DNA from: Acidobacteriota bacterium
GTDB taxonomy: Bacteria; Acidobacteriota; Terriglobia; UBA7540
Reading direction: 5' to 3'
NCBI GenBank assembly: GCA_021789565.1
Contig: JAJYJL010000357.1
Coordinates: 1-7,508 of the forward strand
DNA length: 7,508 bases
The notes beneath the pieces were generated by a model. That model was not told the origin of the DNA and did not search any database. It saw only the letters and a program-made list of their open reading frames with translations. Positions 1 to 6,382 of the stretch are shown in pieces. Position 1 is the first letter of the stretch, and each line of letters starts with the position of its first letter. A program made the translations under genes and the position numbers.

Positions 1-3000
1 GGAGATATCTCCCAGAAGCTTGGCGCCCAGCGCAGAATTGAAAAATTGTTTGGGGTCGAACGTTCCGCCGGTTATGGTCGCAAGGTCGCCTGCTACCGGA
101 CCCAGCAGACGCGACAGCCCGGAAATATCCATGCTGGGGGTTAACAGGCCACCCACCTTGTCGGAGCCTCCTCCCGATCCTCCAAACGCCAACGGGATAG
201 AGTTCAGGAGTTTGGCGAACACCTGGCCCTGGTTGGCGGCGGCCTCAATCCCGTGCGCAAGGTAGGTTGCGTCATATGCGATGTCCGTTGCCGCGTTCAG
301 ACCGGTAAGCCGCTCAACAGTGGCAATGCGGACCGCCGACTGGCTGATGGCTGGATAGAAATACGGCTGGCCCGTCGGAACAGTCTGTGGGTTCTCCGGC
401 GCCTCGCCCGTAAAAGACATGGAGTCGGTTTCAAACGCGGTATCTCCCGGCAACTTGTTCTTTGCGTAGGCCACTTTTTGACCGAAGAATGGACGCACGC
501 GCCGGGTGCTATCGGGATCGGAGTTGTAAGAATTCAGGATGGTTGAGGACTGCTGCATATTACGGCCGGAGTCCGCGATCACAAAAATCAGAGGCGCCGT
601 AAACTCAGTTGTGTTTCCTTCCCAGTCCACTCCCACCATCTTGAACTGGAAGTCCTGATTGTCCACGCGCGGCCAGAAGGCGGCATCGCCCGGCAGTATG
701 TCGACGGGCTGATCCAGCGCTGGGGTACTCAGAGTGTCGATGCGCACAGTCTGGAATGGTATCTGGGGGCCCTGCGGATGCGGCTGTCCTGCGGCCGGGT
801 ATGTCTTCACGTGTTCGCGGACAACCACAAAAATCTGCTGGCGGAGATAGGCGGCCATGTTCCCGGATGGCGTCCGGTCAAATTTGCGCTCTGTGATGGT
901 GATCTTCACCGCGCGGTGGCCGAACGGGAACAGGTAACCGCGCTCCACGATCCGCACGTACTGGTCGCGTCCCATAGCGGCAATATGCCGCCAGCTCTCG
1001 ACGTTGAAAGAGAATTTCCCGCCCGGGCACGCGGCCTCACGGACGTCTTCGGGCGGCTCCCATACACCATCCGTGTTCATCCAGGCACCGATTGTGGAGA
1101 GCATCAGCCGGGTCACCTGAATGGGCTGTGGTTCGTACACCAAGCTGGAAACAGTCGTGATGGTGGGATCGGAAGAGAGCCTGACAATCTCGTACCGCTG
1201 CCGGGCGTTGATCGTCGGAGCCGCAAACGGGGTCGTATCAGTCTGCGGTGCGGGCAGACATCCTGCCTGGTAATCCGTAGCCCAGACCGCGCGCACCGTA
1301 CGATAATAGTCGTCCTGCTCGTCAACCGTTCCCTGCTGAAATCTGACACCCAGTCGTGTGTGCCAGAGCTCGGTGGCTCCGCCGTGTTCGACAGGTTTTA
1401 ACGAGTGCGCCCAGCCAGCGTAATAGCTCGGTGAAAGGACCATCCGATACGGAATTTCGAGCGCAGTCTGGAAAATCTCCGGTCCTTTTACCTGGTCGAG
1501 TTGAATCAGCTGGCCATGCGCAATCTGTATCTCCCGGTGCGGCAGCATGGCCGACTGGCGGTTCTTTTTGCTCTTCTTATTCTTGCCGTTCGTTGCGACA
1601 GGCTCTTGCAGGGTGGCGGCTGGCTGGACCAGTTGGTAATACTCGGGTGAACTTTGGATCGCTTGGACGTGTGGTTCTTTGATCGTTTTCAGCGATCCAG
1701 GTGTGGATAGATTTCTGAGGTGGAGCGGCTTGGGAGGCGTTGCGAGCGGGGTAACGCTCAGTTCAAATTGCGACCAGTTCAAAAGAGATTCAAGGGTATA
1801 AGGAATCTCAGCGACGTTCTCCGGAATGATGAACGCCAGGCGACTGCCGCCAGCCAGCCGCGAGGGGATGGGCGGCTCAGCAGATTTAGGCAGCGGCTGC
1901 GGAGTACTGTTCTCGAAAAACGCTTCCTCGGCGATGTGCTGCGGCCCGAACTGGACCACCAAATAGGCCGGCTGATTCGGGTCTGCGCTAACCACGGTTG
2001 GCGTTCCCTCACCGGCGGAAAGCGCCATGTTGTAGAAATCGAACGTAAGGGCCAGCAGGTCATCGGGCCGGATAATGTCAAAGCTGAAACTCTGCTCCGA
2101 GGTCGGCCGGATCACGGGATTCGGTAAAATCTTTCCTTTTCCCGGGCTGAAGGGCACTACCACATTTATTTGCCCAGGCTGGAGGTTTGTTGGAACGCCA
2201 GGTTTTCCCGGTGGGGTCTGCCGGTGAGTTCCCCCTTCCGTGGGATTGGTCTGGGGGACGCCCAAGATTCTTCCAGGTGCGGTCAGTCCTCCCGATGGGA
2301 TCTGCGCCGGATTTCCCCCTTCCTTGGGGCGTGGCCGGGGCTCTCCACTGGTCCTTCCGGGTACAGTCAGCCCTCCCAAGTTCGTTTTGCCCGGTCGAAC
2401 CTGCAGTCGAACCGGCGTTTTCTTCTTCGGCTGCGGCTCCTGACTCTTTTTTTTCTTCGGGATCTTGCTCAGTATGATTCGTCCCTGCTGGTTCTGCTGA
2501 GGGAGCAGGAAGGCCAGTTGCGTTCCATCTGGCAGCGGTCGCGCCTGCACAATGACTCCCGGCAATGGCGCAGCGACCTGCTTCAAAGCTGGCGTGCAAC
2601 GTATGCGTGGCGCGCGCCCGTTCACGCTGACGGCTTCAAACGCGGGAGCGTCCGTGCTGTCGCCGATTTCAAAGCTGCACCCTTCCGCGTGGACCCATGT
2701 GGGCTCGTGGGCATAGTTCGCAACCAGCGCCGCGTGCTGTCCGCCGGCATCCGAGGTAATAGCATAACGCGCGTTGCGCAACAGTAAACGGAAGCGTTTG
2801 CCATCGCTCGCGCCAAAATTGCCATCTGGAATGAACGCAATTCCTGGCTGACCGCTCTGCGAATCCGCAATCAGGGCTTGGCCCCCGGCTCCGTCGAAAT
2901 CTTCGCCAGCTTCAATTTGGATGCGGTCAAAAGTGCTGTCAGAAACCACGAGATTCGATGCGTCTTCTCCTCCAAGAATCGGTTCGAACGGCCACGACCG

Positions 3001-3744
3001 CCCATGCCGGTACATGGCCAGCAGGGTCCGGCGCTCTCGCGGTTTTCTGACGATGCTGGGTTCATCAGGATCGAGCAGTGCAATGGCCACGGAGTCCGAA
3101 ACAGTTTCACCCCCAAAGCCACTGAGGCGCGCGATTCCCTTACCAGTCAGGCGTATTGTCCAGTTGGACAGGAATTCAGCCTGCGCGCGTCCGGCCAGCA
3201 GAAGGCGCGACGAATTCCCCGGTCCATCAACGGTTCTATCGAGCTGCACGCCTGACCGCAGTTCCGCTTTGCCAACCAGCCAGCGCTCAAAAAGCGCTTC
3301 GCCCTGAAAGCCGCCGAATTCCATCCGAAGGCGCATTCGCCAGCCTGCTGGCACGTGTTCCAATATGCACTCCAGATCGGCCGGAAGTTGCGTGCCCGGA
3401 TAGCGGGCGTTGACCAGAGCCACCCGGATCAGGTTACTCCTTTGCGCCACGTGCAATGCTGGAGTACCCGAGAACCGCCGAGTATCAATCGCCCACCGTT
3501 CCCTGCCGTCCATCCTGAAGGCAACGCGTTTGTGTCCCGGAACAAACCGCAGGCGGCCCTCTGGGGCACCGAATTTGAGTGGGAGGCTGGCGGCAGCAGC
3601 CCCCGCCAAGCTCAACATTTCGCGGCGCGTAAGGGAAAAGTGTGACTGGTTGTCCAGCAAGTCAGTGACGGAGAAACCCGTTCTCGGCAGGCGCGGCAAT
3701 CGACTATTGCAAAGGGCTGAGCCGTTCAGGCGAGGGCGTTTCAT
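1..3744 (-). CDS. giant probable Tat-exported protein of unknown function, 3' end outside window
   Basis: One frame is open for 1248 codons from an ATG at 3744 and is still open at base 1. The start is supported by GGAGG seven bases upstream. Residues 38-44 read LTRREML, a twin-arginine-like motif, followed by an Ala/Leu-rich stretch to about residue 57, so Tat export is likely; the 37-residue n-region is long. Residues 60-425 look beta-rich and globular. Residues 427-446 are Lys-rich, 457-512 hold two 28-residue Gly/Pro repeats, and 513-545 continue Pro/Gly-rich. A further beta-rich part (546-715) ends at a second basic patch (NGKNKKSKKNR, 719-729). Residues 875-1055 are rich in Trp, Phe and Tyr (for example GYLFPFGHR at 936-944, VGVDWEGN at 1037-1044) and look the most domain-like. 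A Gly-rich linker (AFGGSGGGS, 1186-1194) precedes an Ala/Leu-rich tail. Cysteines are few. I see no catalytic motif and no transmembrane helix beyond the signal. Function is unknown; a surface, structural or matrix role is only a guess. Confidence 0.9.
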   Translation of the reverse strand, partial: MKRPRLNGSALCNSRLPRLPRTGFSVTDLLDNQSHFSLTRREMLSLAGAAAASLPLKFGAPEGRLRFVPGHKRVAFRMDGRERWAIDTRRFSGTPALHVAQRSNLIRVALVNARYPGTQLPADLECILEHVPAGWRMRLRMEFGGFQGEALFERWLVGKAELRSGVQLDRTVDGPGNSSRLLLAGRAQAEFLSNWTIRLTGKGIARLSGFGGETVSDSVAIALLDPDEPSIVRKPRERRTLLAMYRHGRSWPFEPILGGEDASNLVVSDSTFDRIQIEAGEDFDGAGGQALIADSQSGQPGIAFIPDGNFGASDGKRFRLLLRNARYAITSDAGGQHAALVANYAHEPTWVHAEGCSFEIGDSTDAPAFEAVSVNGRAPRIRCTPALKQVAAPLPGVIVQARPLPDGTQLAFLLPQQNQQGRIILSKIPKKKKSQEPQPKKKTPVRLQVRPGKTNLGGLTVPGRTSGEPRPRPKEGGNPAQIPSGGLTAPGRILGVPQTNPTEGGTHRQTPPGKPGVPTNLQPGQINVVVPFSPGKGKILPNPVIRPTSEQSFSFDIIRPDDLLALTFDFYNMALSAGEGTPTVVSADPNQPAYLVVQFGPQHIAEEAFFENSTPQPLPKSAEPPIPSRLAGGSRLAFIIPENVAEIPYTLESLLNWSQFELSVTPLATPPKPLHLRNLSTPGSLKTIKEPHVQAIQSSPEYYQLVQPAATLQEPVATNGKNKKSKKNRQSAMLPHREIQIAHGQLIQLDQVKGPEIFQTALEIPYRMVLSPSYYAGWAHSLKPVEHGGATELWHTRLGVRFQQGTVDEQDDYYRTVRAVWATDYQAGCLPAPQTDTTPFAAPTINARQRYEIVRLSSDPTITTVSSLVYEPQPIQVTRLMLSTIGAWMNTDGVWEPPEDVREAACPGGKFSFNVESWRHIAAMGRDQYVRIVERGYLFPFGHRAVKITITERKFDRTPSGNMAAYLRQQIFVVVREHVKTYPAAGQPHPQGPQIPFQTVRIDTLSTPALDQPVDILPGDAAFWPRVDNQDFQFKMVGVDWEGNTTEFTAPLIFVIADSGRNMQQSSTILNSYNSDPDSTRRVRPFFGQKVAYAKNKLPGDTAFETDSMSFTGEAPENPQTVPTGQPYFYPAISQSAVRIATVERLTGLNAATDIAYDATYLAHGIEAAANQGQVFAKLLNSIPLAFGGSGGGSDKVGGLLTPSMDISGLSRLLGPVAGDLATITGGTFDPKQFFNSALGAKLLGDIS
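2209..2376 (-). repeat. two tandem 84-bp (28-residue) repeats in the hinge of the giant protein
   Basis: Unit 1 is residues 457-484 (2293-2376) and begins GGLTVPGR; unit 2 is residues 485-512 (2209-2292) and begins GGLTAPGR. They align without gaps and share 15 of 28 residues, including a central EGG, a Gln near the end and several Pro. The units directly follow a Lys-rich stretch and have a composition typical of an unstructured, extended linker. The divergence suggests an old in-frame duplication. A weaker further partial unit may follow (GKPGVPTNLQPG), but it does not align convincingly. Confidence 0.8.
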
Positions 3745-3751
3745 TGGTTGG

Positions 3752-3756
3752 CCTCC
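3752..3756 (-). promoter_or_regulatory. ribosome binding site of the giant gene
   Basis: GGAGG on the minus strand lies seven bases before the ATG at 3744. It fixes the start 37 residues ahead of the twin-arginine motif. There is no other in-frame ATG before residue 43, so the long n-region appears genuine. Confidence 0.75.
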
Positions 3757-3821
3757 AGGTAAGTCGGGTCCATTTCTCAAACCTTATAAATGACTGTGAT
3801 ACTGATCTCCACAGCTTTTCT

Positions 3822-3844
3822 GCCGTCAGTACCCCGCTGACGGC
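3822..3844. promoter_or_regulatory. inverted repeat in the leader of the giant gene
   Basis: GCCGTCAG and CTGACGGC are perfect 8-bp arms around a 7-base loop. The stem can extend by about three more pairs, one of them G-T. It lies 78-100 bases before the giant gene's start. Neither strand has a T-run after it, so an intrinsic terminator is unlikely. An operator or a leader hairpin fits better. Confidence 0.5.
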
Positions 3845-3927
3845 GGATAAACTGGTGTGCCAACCACGCTTGTTACCCTAATTTGCGAAGCCCTATAGTT
3901 TAGAAACAGTTACTGCATTGAGAATCT

Positions 3928-3956
3928 GTGTACTACCCTGTCGGGCGGTAATATAC
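3928..3956. promoter_or_regulatory. imperfect inverted repeat
   Basis: GTGTACTACC (3928-3937) and GGTAATATAC (3947-3956) pair over ten positions with one mismatch and one G-T, around a 9-base loop. It lies between the other two dyads of the divergent region. Role unknown; it may be a weak operator or chance. Confidence 0.3.
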
Positions 3957-3986
3957 ATCCGATCTTTTGATTAAGCAATAGTACGT

Positions 3987-4020
3987 ATCGAGACTGTCAA
4001 AGAGCTTTGACCGTCTCGAT
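3987..4020. promoter_or_regulatory. 34-bp near-perfect dyad upstream of the 4105 gene promoter
   Basis: The outer arms ATCGAGAC and GTCTCGAT and the inner arms TCAAAG and CTTTGA are nested around a central AG. Sixteen base pairs form with a single mismatch (T with C at the ninth pair), and three more pairs, one a G-T, can be added outside. It ends 8 bp before the -35 box at 4029. No T-run follows on either strand, so this is not a usual intrinsic terminator. Its position relative to the promoter favours a binding site for a dimeric regulator, centred about 60 bp before the predicted transcription start. Confidence 0.6.
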
Positions 4021-4028
4021 GCGGTGCG

Positions 4029-4057
4029 TTGACTCCGCTGTTGGCTTGCGGTATGCT
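4029..4057 (+). promoter_or_regulatory. sigma70-type promoter for the small secreted protein
   Basis: The -35 box TTGACT (4029-4034) matches five of six consensus bases. It is followed by a 17-bp spacer and a -10 box TATGCT (4052-4057, four of six). Transcription would start near 4064, giving a leader of about 40 bases. The leader contains AAGGAG (4092-4097), seven bases before the ATG at 4105. Confidence 0.6.
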
Positions 4058-4104
4058 CCGGGCCAGCCAGAAATTCCAGGGAAATCTTTATAAGGAGATC
4101 AACC

Positions 4105-4470
4105 ATGATTCGGCACGCCATGACGGCGGGAATCCTGATGCTCCTCTCCGCGGCGGTCTGCCTGGCCGCCGATATCAACGGGCGCTGGGAAGGGAACATC
4201 AGCGGGCCCAACGGAGATTTTCAACTGGTATTCAACTTCCACGTTGACGGCAGCAAGCTGACCGGCACGGTGGAAACACCCAACGGCGAGAACCCCATCA
4301 CCGACGGCAAGGTGGACGGCGACCACCTTTCATTCAAAACGCATTTCGACGACAACGACATCAACCACCAAGGCACGATTTCCGGCGACACCATCGACCT
4401 GAAGGTCGATGGACCGTGGGGCGAGGCTGACGTCACGCTCAAGCGCGCCGCAGAGAAGAAGACTCCCTGA
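4105..4470 (+). CDS. small secreted beta-rich protein, function unknown
   Basis: This is a 121-residue protein with a clear Sec signal peptide: Arg3 and His4, a hydrophobic stretch at residues 7-21, and probable cleavage after CLA or CLAA at about residue 21-22. C19 is preceded by Val and does not make a lipobox. The mature part of about 100 residues begins INGRWEG and has alternating short hydrophobic and Gly/Asp/Asn turns. Two phrases echo each other: KLTGTVETPNG (51-61) with ITDGKVDGDHLSF (65-77), and later QGTISGDTIDL (89-99). This suggests a small beta-barrel or sandwich built from repeated hairpins. No catalytic motif is visible. The start is fixed by AAGGAG seven bases upstream. The gene has its own promoter and is divergent from the giant gene and convergent with the DinB gene. 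I do not recognise a named family with certainty; a lipocalin-like fold is one possibility. Confidence 0.85.
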   Translation: MIRHAMTAGILMLLSAAVCLAADINGRWEGNISGPNGDFQLVFNFHVDGSKLTGTVETPNGENPITDGKVDGDHLSFKTHFDDNDINHQGTISGDTIDLKVDGPWGEADVTLKRAAEKKTP

Positions 4471-4531
4471 CGGGGGATATACCGGCGCTCGACGATCACC
4501 GGCGGTAGTCCGGCCGCGACGAGGGAGTCTT
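4459..4531. terminator. inverted repeat between convergent genes, possible bidirectional terminator
   Basis: AAGACTCCCT (4459-4468, overlapping the end of the secreted-protein gene) is the exact complement of AGGGAGTCTT (4522-4531). The 53 bases between contain a smaller imperfect stem (TACCGGCG with CGGCGGTA around 4480-4503). The placement between two convergent genes suits a shared terminator. The long loop and the lack of a clean T-run on either side make it weak. Confidence 0.35.
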
Positions 4532-4547
4532 GTGCCTATGTTGGTTT

Positions 4548-5051
4548 CTATGGCTTGAACGGCTCGTCGGCCGAGGGGCCGTAGATGCCCGGCACGGGAA
4601 CCCCGTTCAGCCGCAGGTAAACGCCAAGCTGCGCCCGATGGTGGACCAGGTGGTTCAGAAACATGGCGCGGTAAGCAAGAAACCGGTTGCCTTCAAAAAT
4701 CACCTTGCCCTGGAATGAAAGTTTCCAGTTCTGCTGCCATGCGTCGTCGGTTTTGTTGGCCAGCACCGCGTGAACTTTGGCGGCCAGCTCGTCCAGCGCC
4801 TTGAGCAATTGTGCGGCAGACTCAAAGGACATCGGCTTGTAGGTGCCCGAAGCGAAATCAAGTTCCGGTGTGGTTAGCACGGTAAGGCCAAAGCCGGCCA
4901 GCTCGGTTACGTGCGCTGCCAGCTTGCCGAGGGGCATGGATTTCTCGTGCGGGCGATAGTCAGCCTTATCGGCCGGGACCCGCTCCAGCGTCCTGCGTGT
5001 ATTTGCTATCTCCATCTCGAACTCGGATAAGAGCATTTCACTGGTGGTCAT
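4548..5051 (-). CDS. DinB-fold (YfiT/DinB superfamily) putative metal-dependent protein
   Basis: This is a 167-residue predicted four-helix-bundle protein of the usual DinB-family size. The metal-binding histidines of the family are present: H47 in LAAHVTEL, and H134 and H138 in NHLVHHRAQLGVYL (133-146). The C-terminal LNGVPVPGIYGPS is also typical. Members include thiol-dependent S-transferases (bacillithiol or mycothiol type) and many uncharacterised proteins, so the substrate cannot be read from the sequence. No signal peptide is seen, so it is likely cytoplasmic. The start at 5051 is chosen because AGGAGGA (5056-5062) lies just upstream; a longer frame from 5096 would cover this ribosome site and the predicted transcription start. 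It is transcribed separately from ygfZ, from the promoter at 5092-5121. The final GPSADEPFKP is a normal family tail, so the gene is intact. Confidence 0.9.
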   Translation of the reverse strand: MTTSEMLLSEFEMEIANTRRTLERVPADKADYRPHEKSMPLGKLAAHVTELAGFGLTVLTTPELDFASGTYKPMSFESAAQLLKALDELAAKVHAVLANKTDDAWQQNWKLSFQGKVIFEGNRFLAYRAMFLNHLVHHRAQLGVYLRLNGVPVPGIYGPSADEPFKP

Positions 5052-5091
5052 CGAATCCTCCTGTTTGAAGTTTTGCCCATTGCGTCCGGTT

Positions 5092-5121
5092 ATCATAGGC
5101 GAATAAAAAGCGAAATGTCAA
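5092..5121 (-). promoter_or_regulatory. near-consensus sigma70-type promoter for the DinB-family gene
   Basis: On the minus strand, TTGACA (5121-5116) is a perfect -35 box. After an 18-bp AT-rich spacer comes TATGAT (5097-5092), five of six for the -10. Transcription would start near 5085, about 34 bases before the ATG. The inverted pair AATGTC (5114-5119) and GACATT (5137-5142) overlaps the -35 and could be an operator, though six-base arms this far apart may be chance. Confidence 0.7.
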
Positions 5122-5154
5122 CACTAATTCGCTACGGACATTCAGCTGCTCCAA

Positions 5155-5168
5155 ACATCTCCAGATGT
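5155..5168. repeat. short palindrome downstream of ygfZ
   Basis: ACATCT and AGATGT flank a central CC, a 14-bp perfect dyad. It lies 35 bases past the ygfZ stop and upstream of the DinB promoter. It is too short, and its loop too tight, for a strong terminator. It could be a regulator site for the DinB gene or chance. Confidence 0.3.
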
Positions 5169-5202
5169 GGGAAGTCGATGAACGAAGGAGGGGTCTCGAC
5201 GT

Positions 5203-6303
5203 TCAATTCCCGGGATCTGCCGGCGTGCGGTGATAGAAAGGCAGGGAAGTGACTTCCGCCGCCGCGCCGGCCATTGTTTGAAGCCAGGTGCCGGGCTCCA
5301 CATGCTCCTTGCGAATGTAAGCAAGAGCGATGTTTTTTTGCAGCGTGGGCGAAACGCAGGCACTGGTGATTTCGGCGACTTCTTTCCCGTCGGCGGTCAG
5401 TATTTCGCCGGGCGCGGGCGGTTGGTCGCTCTCGACGATGACACCCGCGAGTTTCCAGTTGACGTGGCCGCGGCTTCTGGCGCGCTCTACGATTTCCTGA
5501 CCGATGTAGCAACCTTTGTCGAAGCTGAGGGCGTCCATCAGATTGGCTTCGAGCGGCAGTGTATCCTCTCCCAGTTCCGCGCCGTAGCGGGGAATGCCGG
5601 CTTCAATGCGCAGCGATTCCAGTGCCTCCGTTCCACAAGGCAGCATGCCGTAGCTCGGCGCCTGTCCGCAAGCGGCTCCCCACAGGCCCATCATGCCTTT
5701 GGGCGGCGTCCACACCTCATAGCCTTCTTCGCCCGTGGCGCTCACGCGGACCACGCGAACCGGAAACCCTGCGAAATTCGTAGCAAGGTGGTCGAACGCC
5801 TTCATCACGGGCAGGTCCACGTGCAAGGTCTTCTCCAGCAACCCCGTTGCCTGGGGTCCCTCAAAGGCGAGAGCGCAGGTCTCAAGCGGCTCAACCTGGA
5901 CCTGGTCTCCGATGATGTACCGGCGCAGGATTCCAATGGCTTTGGCGCGCAGGTCGGCGTCGGTATCCACCAGCATCCGGTCCGCAGCGCGGAAAATGCG
6001 AAGGTCGGCGAGTATATGCCCCTGGGGATTCAGCAGCGTCGCATAAGTCCCCTGGCCGGCAGCCAGTACGTTGATGTTGTTTGAGACGATGCGGTGCAGA
6101 AACTTCTGGGCGTCGCGTCCCGTCAGCGCGAACTTGGCCCGAAAAGAAAGATCGAAAAGCCCGGCGGCCGCGCGGACCGCCAGGTGCTCCTCAACCGGAT
6201 TCGTGAACCGCGCAGGTACGATTGCGCCGTGATACTCGGCAAGCGTTGCGCCTTGCGAGACATGGTAGTCCGCCAACGGGCTTCGCATCAGGTCTTCTGT
6301 CAT
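5203..6303 (-). CDS. ygfZ: YgfZ/IBA57-type folate-binding Fe-S maturation protein
   Basis: This is a 366-residue protein of the GcvT/YgfZ fold. The diagnostic motif KGCYIGQE is at residues 263-270 with the conserved Cys265. Other fold blocks are present: DLSFRAKFALTGRDAQKFL (51-69), SATGEEGYEVW (188-198) and LRIEAGIPRYGAEL (231-244). The KGCYxGQE motif and the divergent N-terminus argue for YgfZ/IBA57 rather than aminomethyltransferase GcvT. Known members bind tetrahydrofolate and support assembly or repair of Fe-S clusters in a subset of enzymes, in the cytoplasm. The start at 6303 is backed by GAGGAAG about eight bases upstream. The gene follows the Rrf2 gene by 79 bp with no visible terminator or good promoter between, so it is probably the last gene of the suf transcript. 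The A7 run at residues 322-324 is discussed as a finding. Confidence 0.93.
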   Translation of the reverse strand: MTEDLMRSPLADYHVSQGATLAEYHGAIVPARFTNPVEEHLAVRAAAGLFDLSFRAKFALTGRDAQKFLHRIVSNNINVLAAGQGTYATLLNPQGHILADLRIFRAADRMLVDTDADLRAKAIGILRRYIIGDQVQVEPLETCALAFEGPQATGLLEKTLHVDLPVMKAFDHLATNFAGFPVRVVRVSATGEEGYEVWTPPKGMMGLWGAACGQAPSYGMLPCGTEALESLRIEAGIPRYGAELGEDTLPLEANLMDALSFDKGCYIGQEIVERARSRGHVNWKLAGVIVESDQPPAPGEILTADGKEVAEITSACVSPTLQKNIALAYIRKEHVEPGTWLQTMAGAAAEVTSLPFYHRTPADPGN

Positions 6304-6382
6304 GAGTTGTCTTCCTCAAATCAAGTGGAATGCGAAAGTGCGGAAAGCGCTTGGTTGCGCCTGCGGAACGGCCCTCAGAGAA

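Larger units (their letters stand above)
3745..4104. other. divergent intergenic region, 360 bp
   Basis: No convincing coding sequence is present. The region separates the minus-strand giant gene from the plus-strand secreted-protein gene. It holds three inverted repeats (3822-3844, 3928-3956, 3987-4020), the promoter and ribosome site of the plus-strand gene, and presumably the promoter of the giant gene. For the latter I see only a weak AT-rich candidate (TTATAA on the minus strand near 3783-3788) without a good -35. It is noticeably more AT-rich than the flanking genes, as expected for a regulatory region. Confidence 0.7.

Noticed and set aside
1886..1888. Apparent stop codon interrupting the giant gene near 1886
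   Set aside because: A recount of the five-base T-run on the coding strand (plus-strand AAAAA at 1916-1920) showed the TAA is out of frame. The frame is continuous from 3744 to 1 with exactly 1248 codons.
2078..2599. Minus-strand 173-codon frame as an independent gene
   Set aside because: It overlaps the giant gene in the -1 frame and has a Gly/Arg/Lys-rich translation and no ribosome site. It is considered only as a possible frameshift tail.
20..3793. Many plus-strand reading frames of 60-207 codons across the left half
   Set aside because: They lie opposite the 1248-codon minus-strand frame, have low-complexity Arg/Ser/Pro-rich translations, and lack ribosome sites or recognisable domains. 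They are shadows.
5052..5096. Longer start for the DinB gene at 5096
   Set aside because: The ATG at 5051 has an excellent AGGAGGA site, and the longer form would begin upstream of the predicted transcription start.
5230..6084. Plus-strand 284-codon frame
   Set aside because: It is antisense to ygfZ, whose protein has clear family motifs throughout. The plus-strand translation has no family resemblance.
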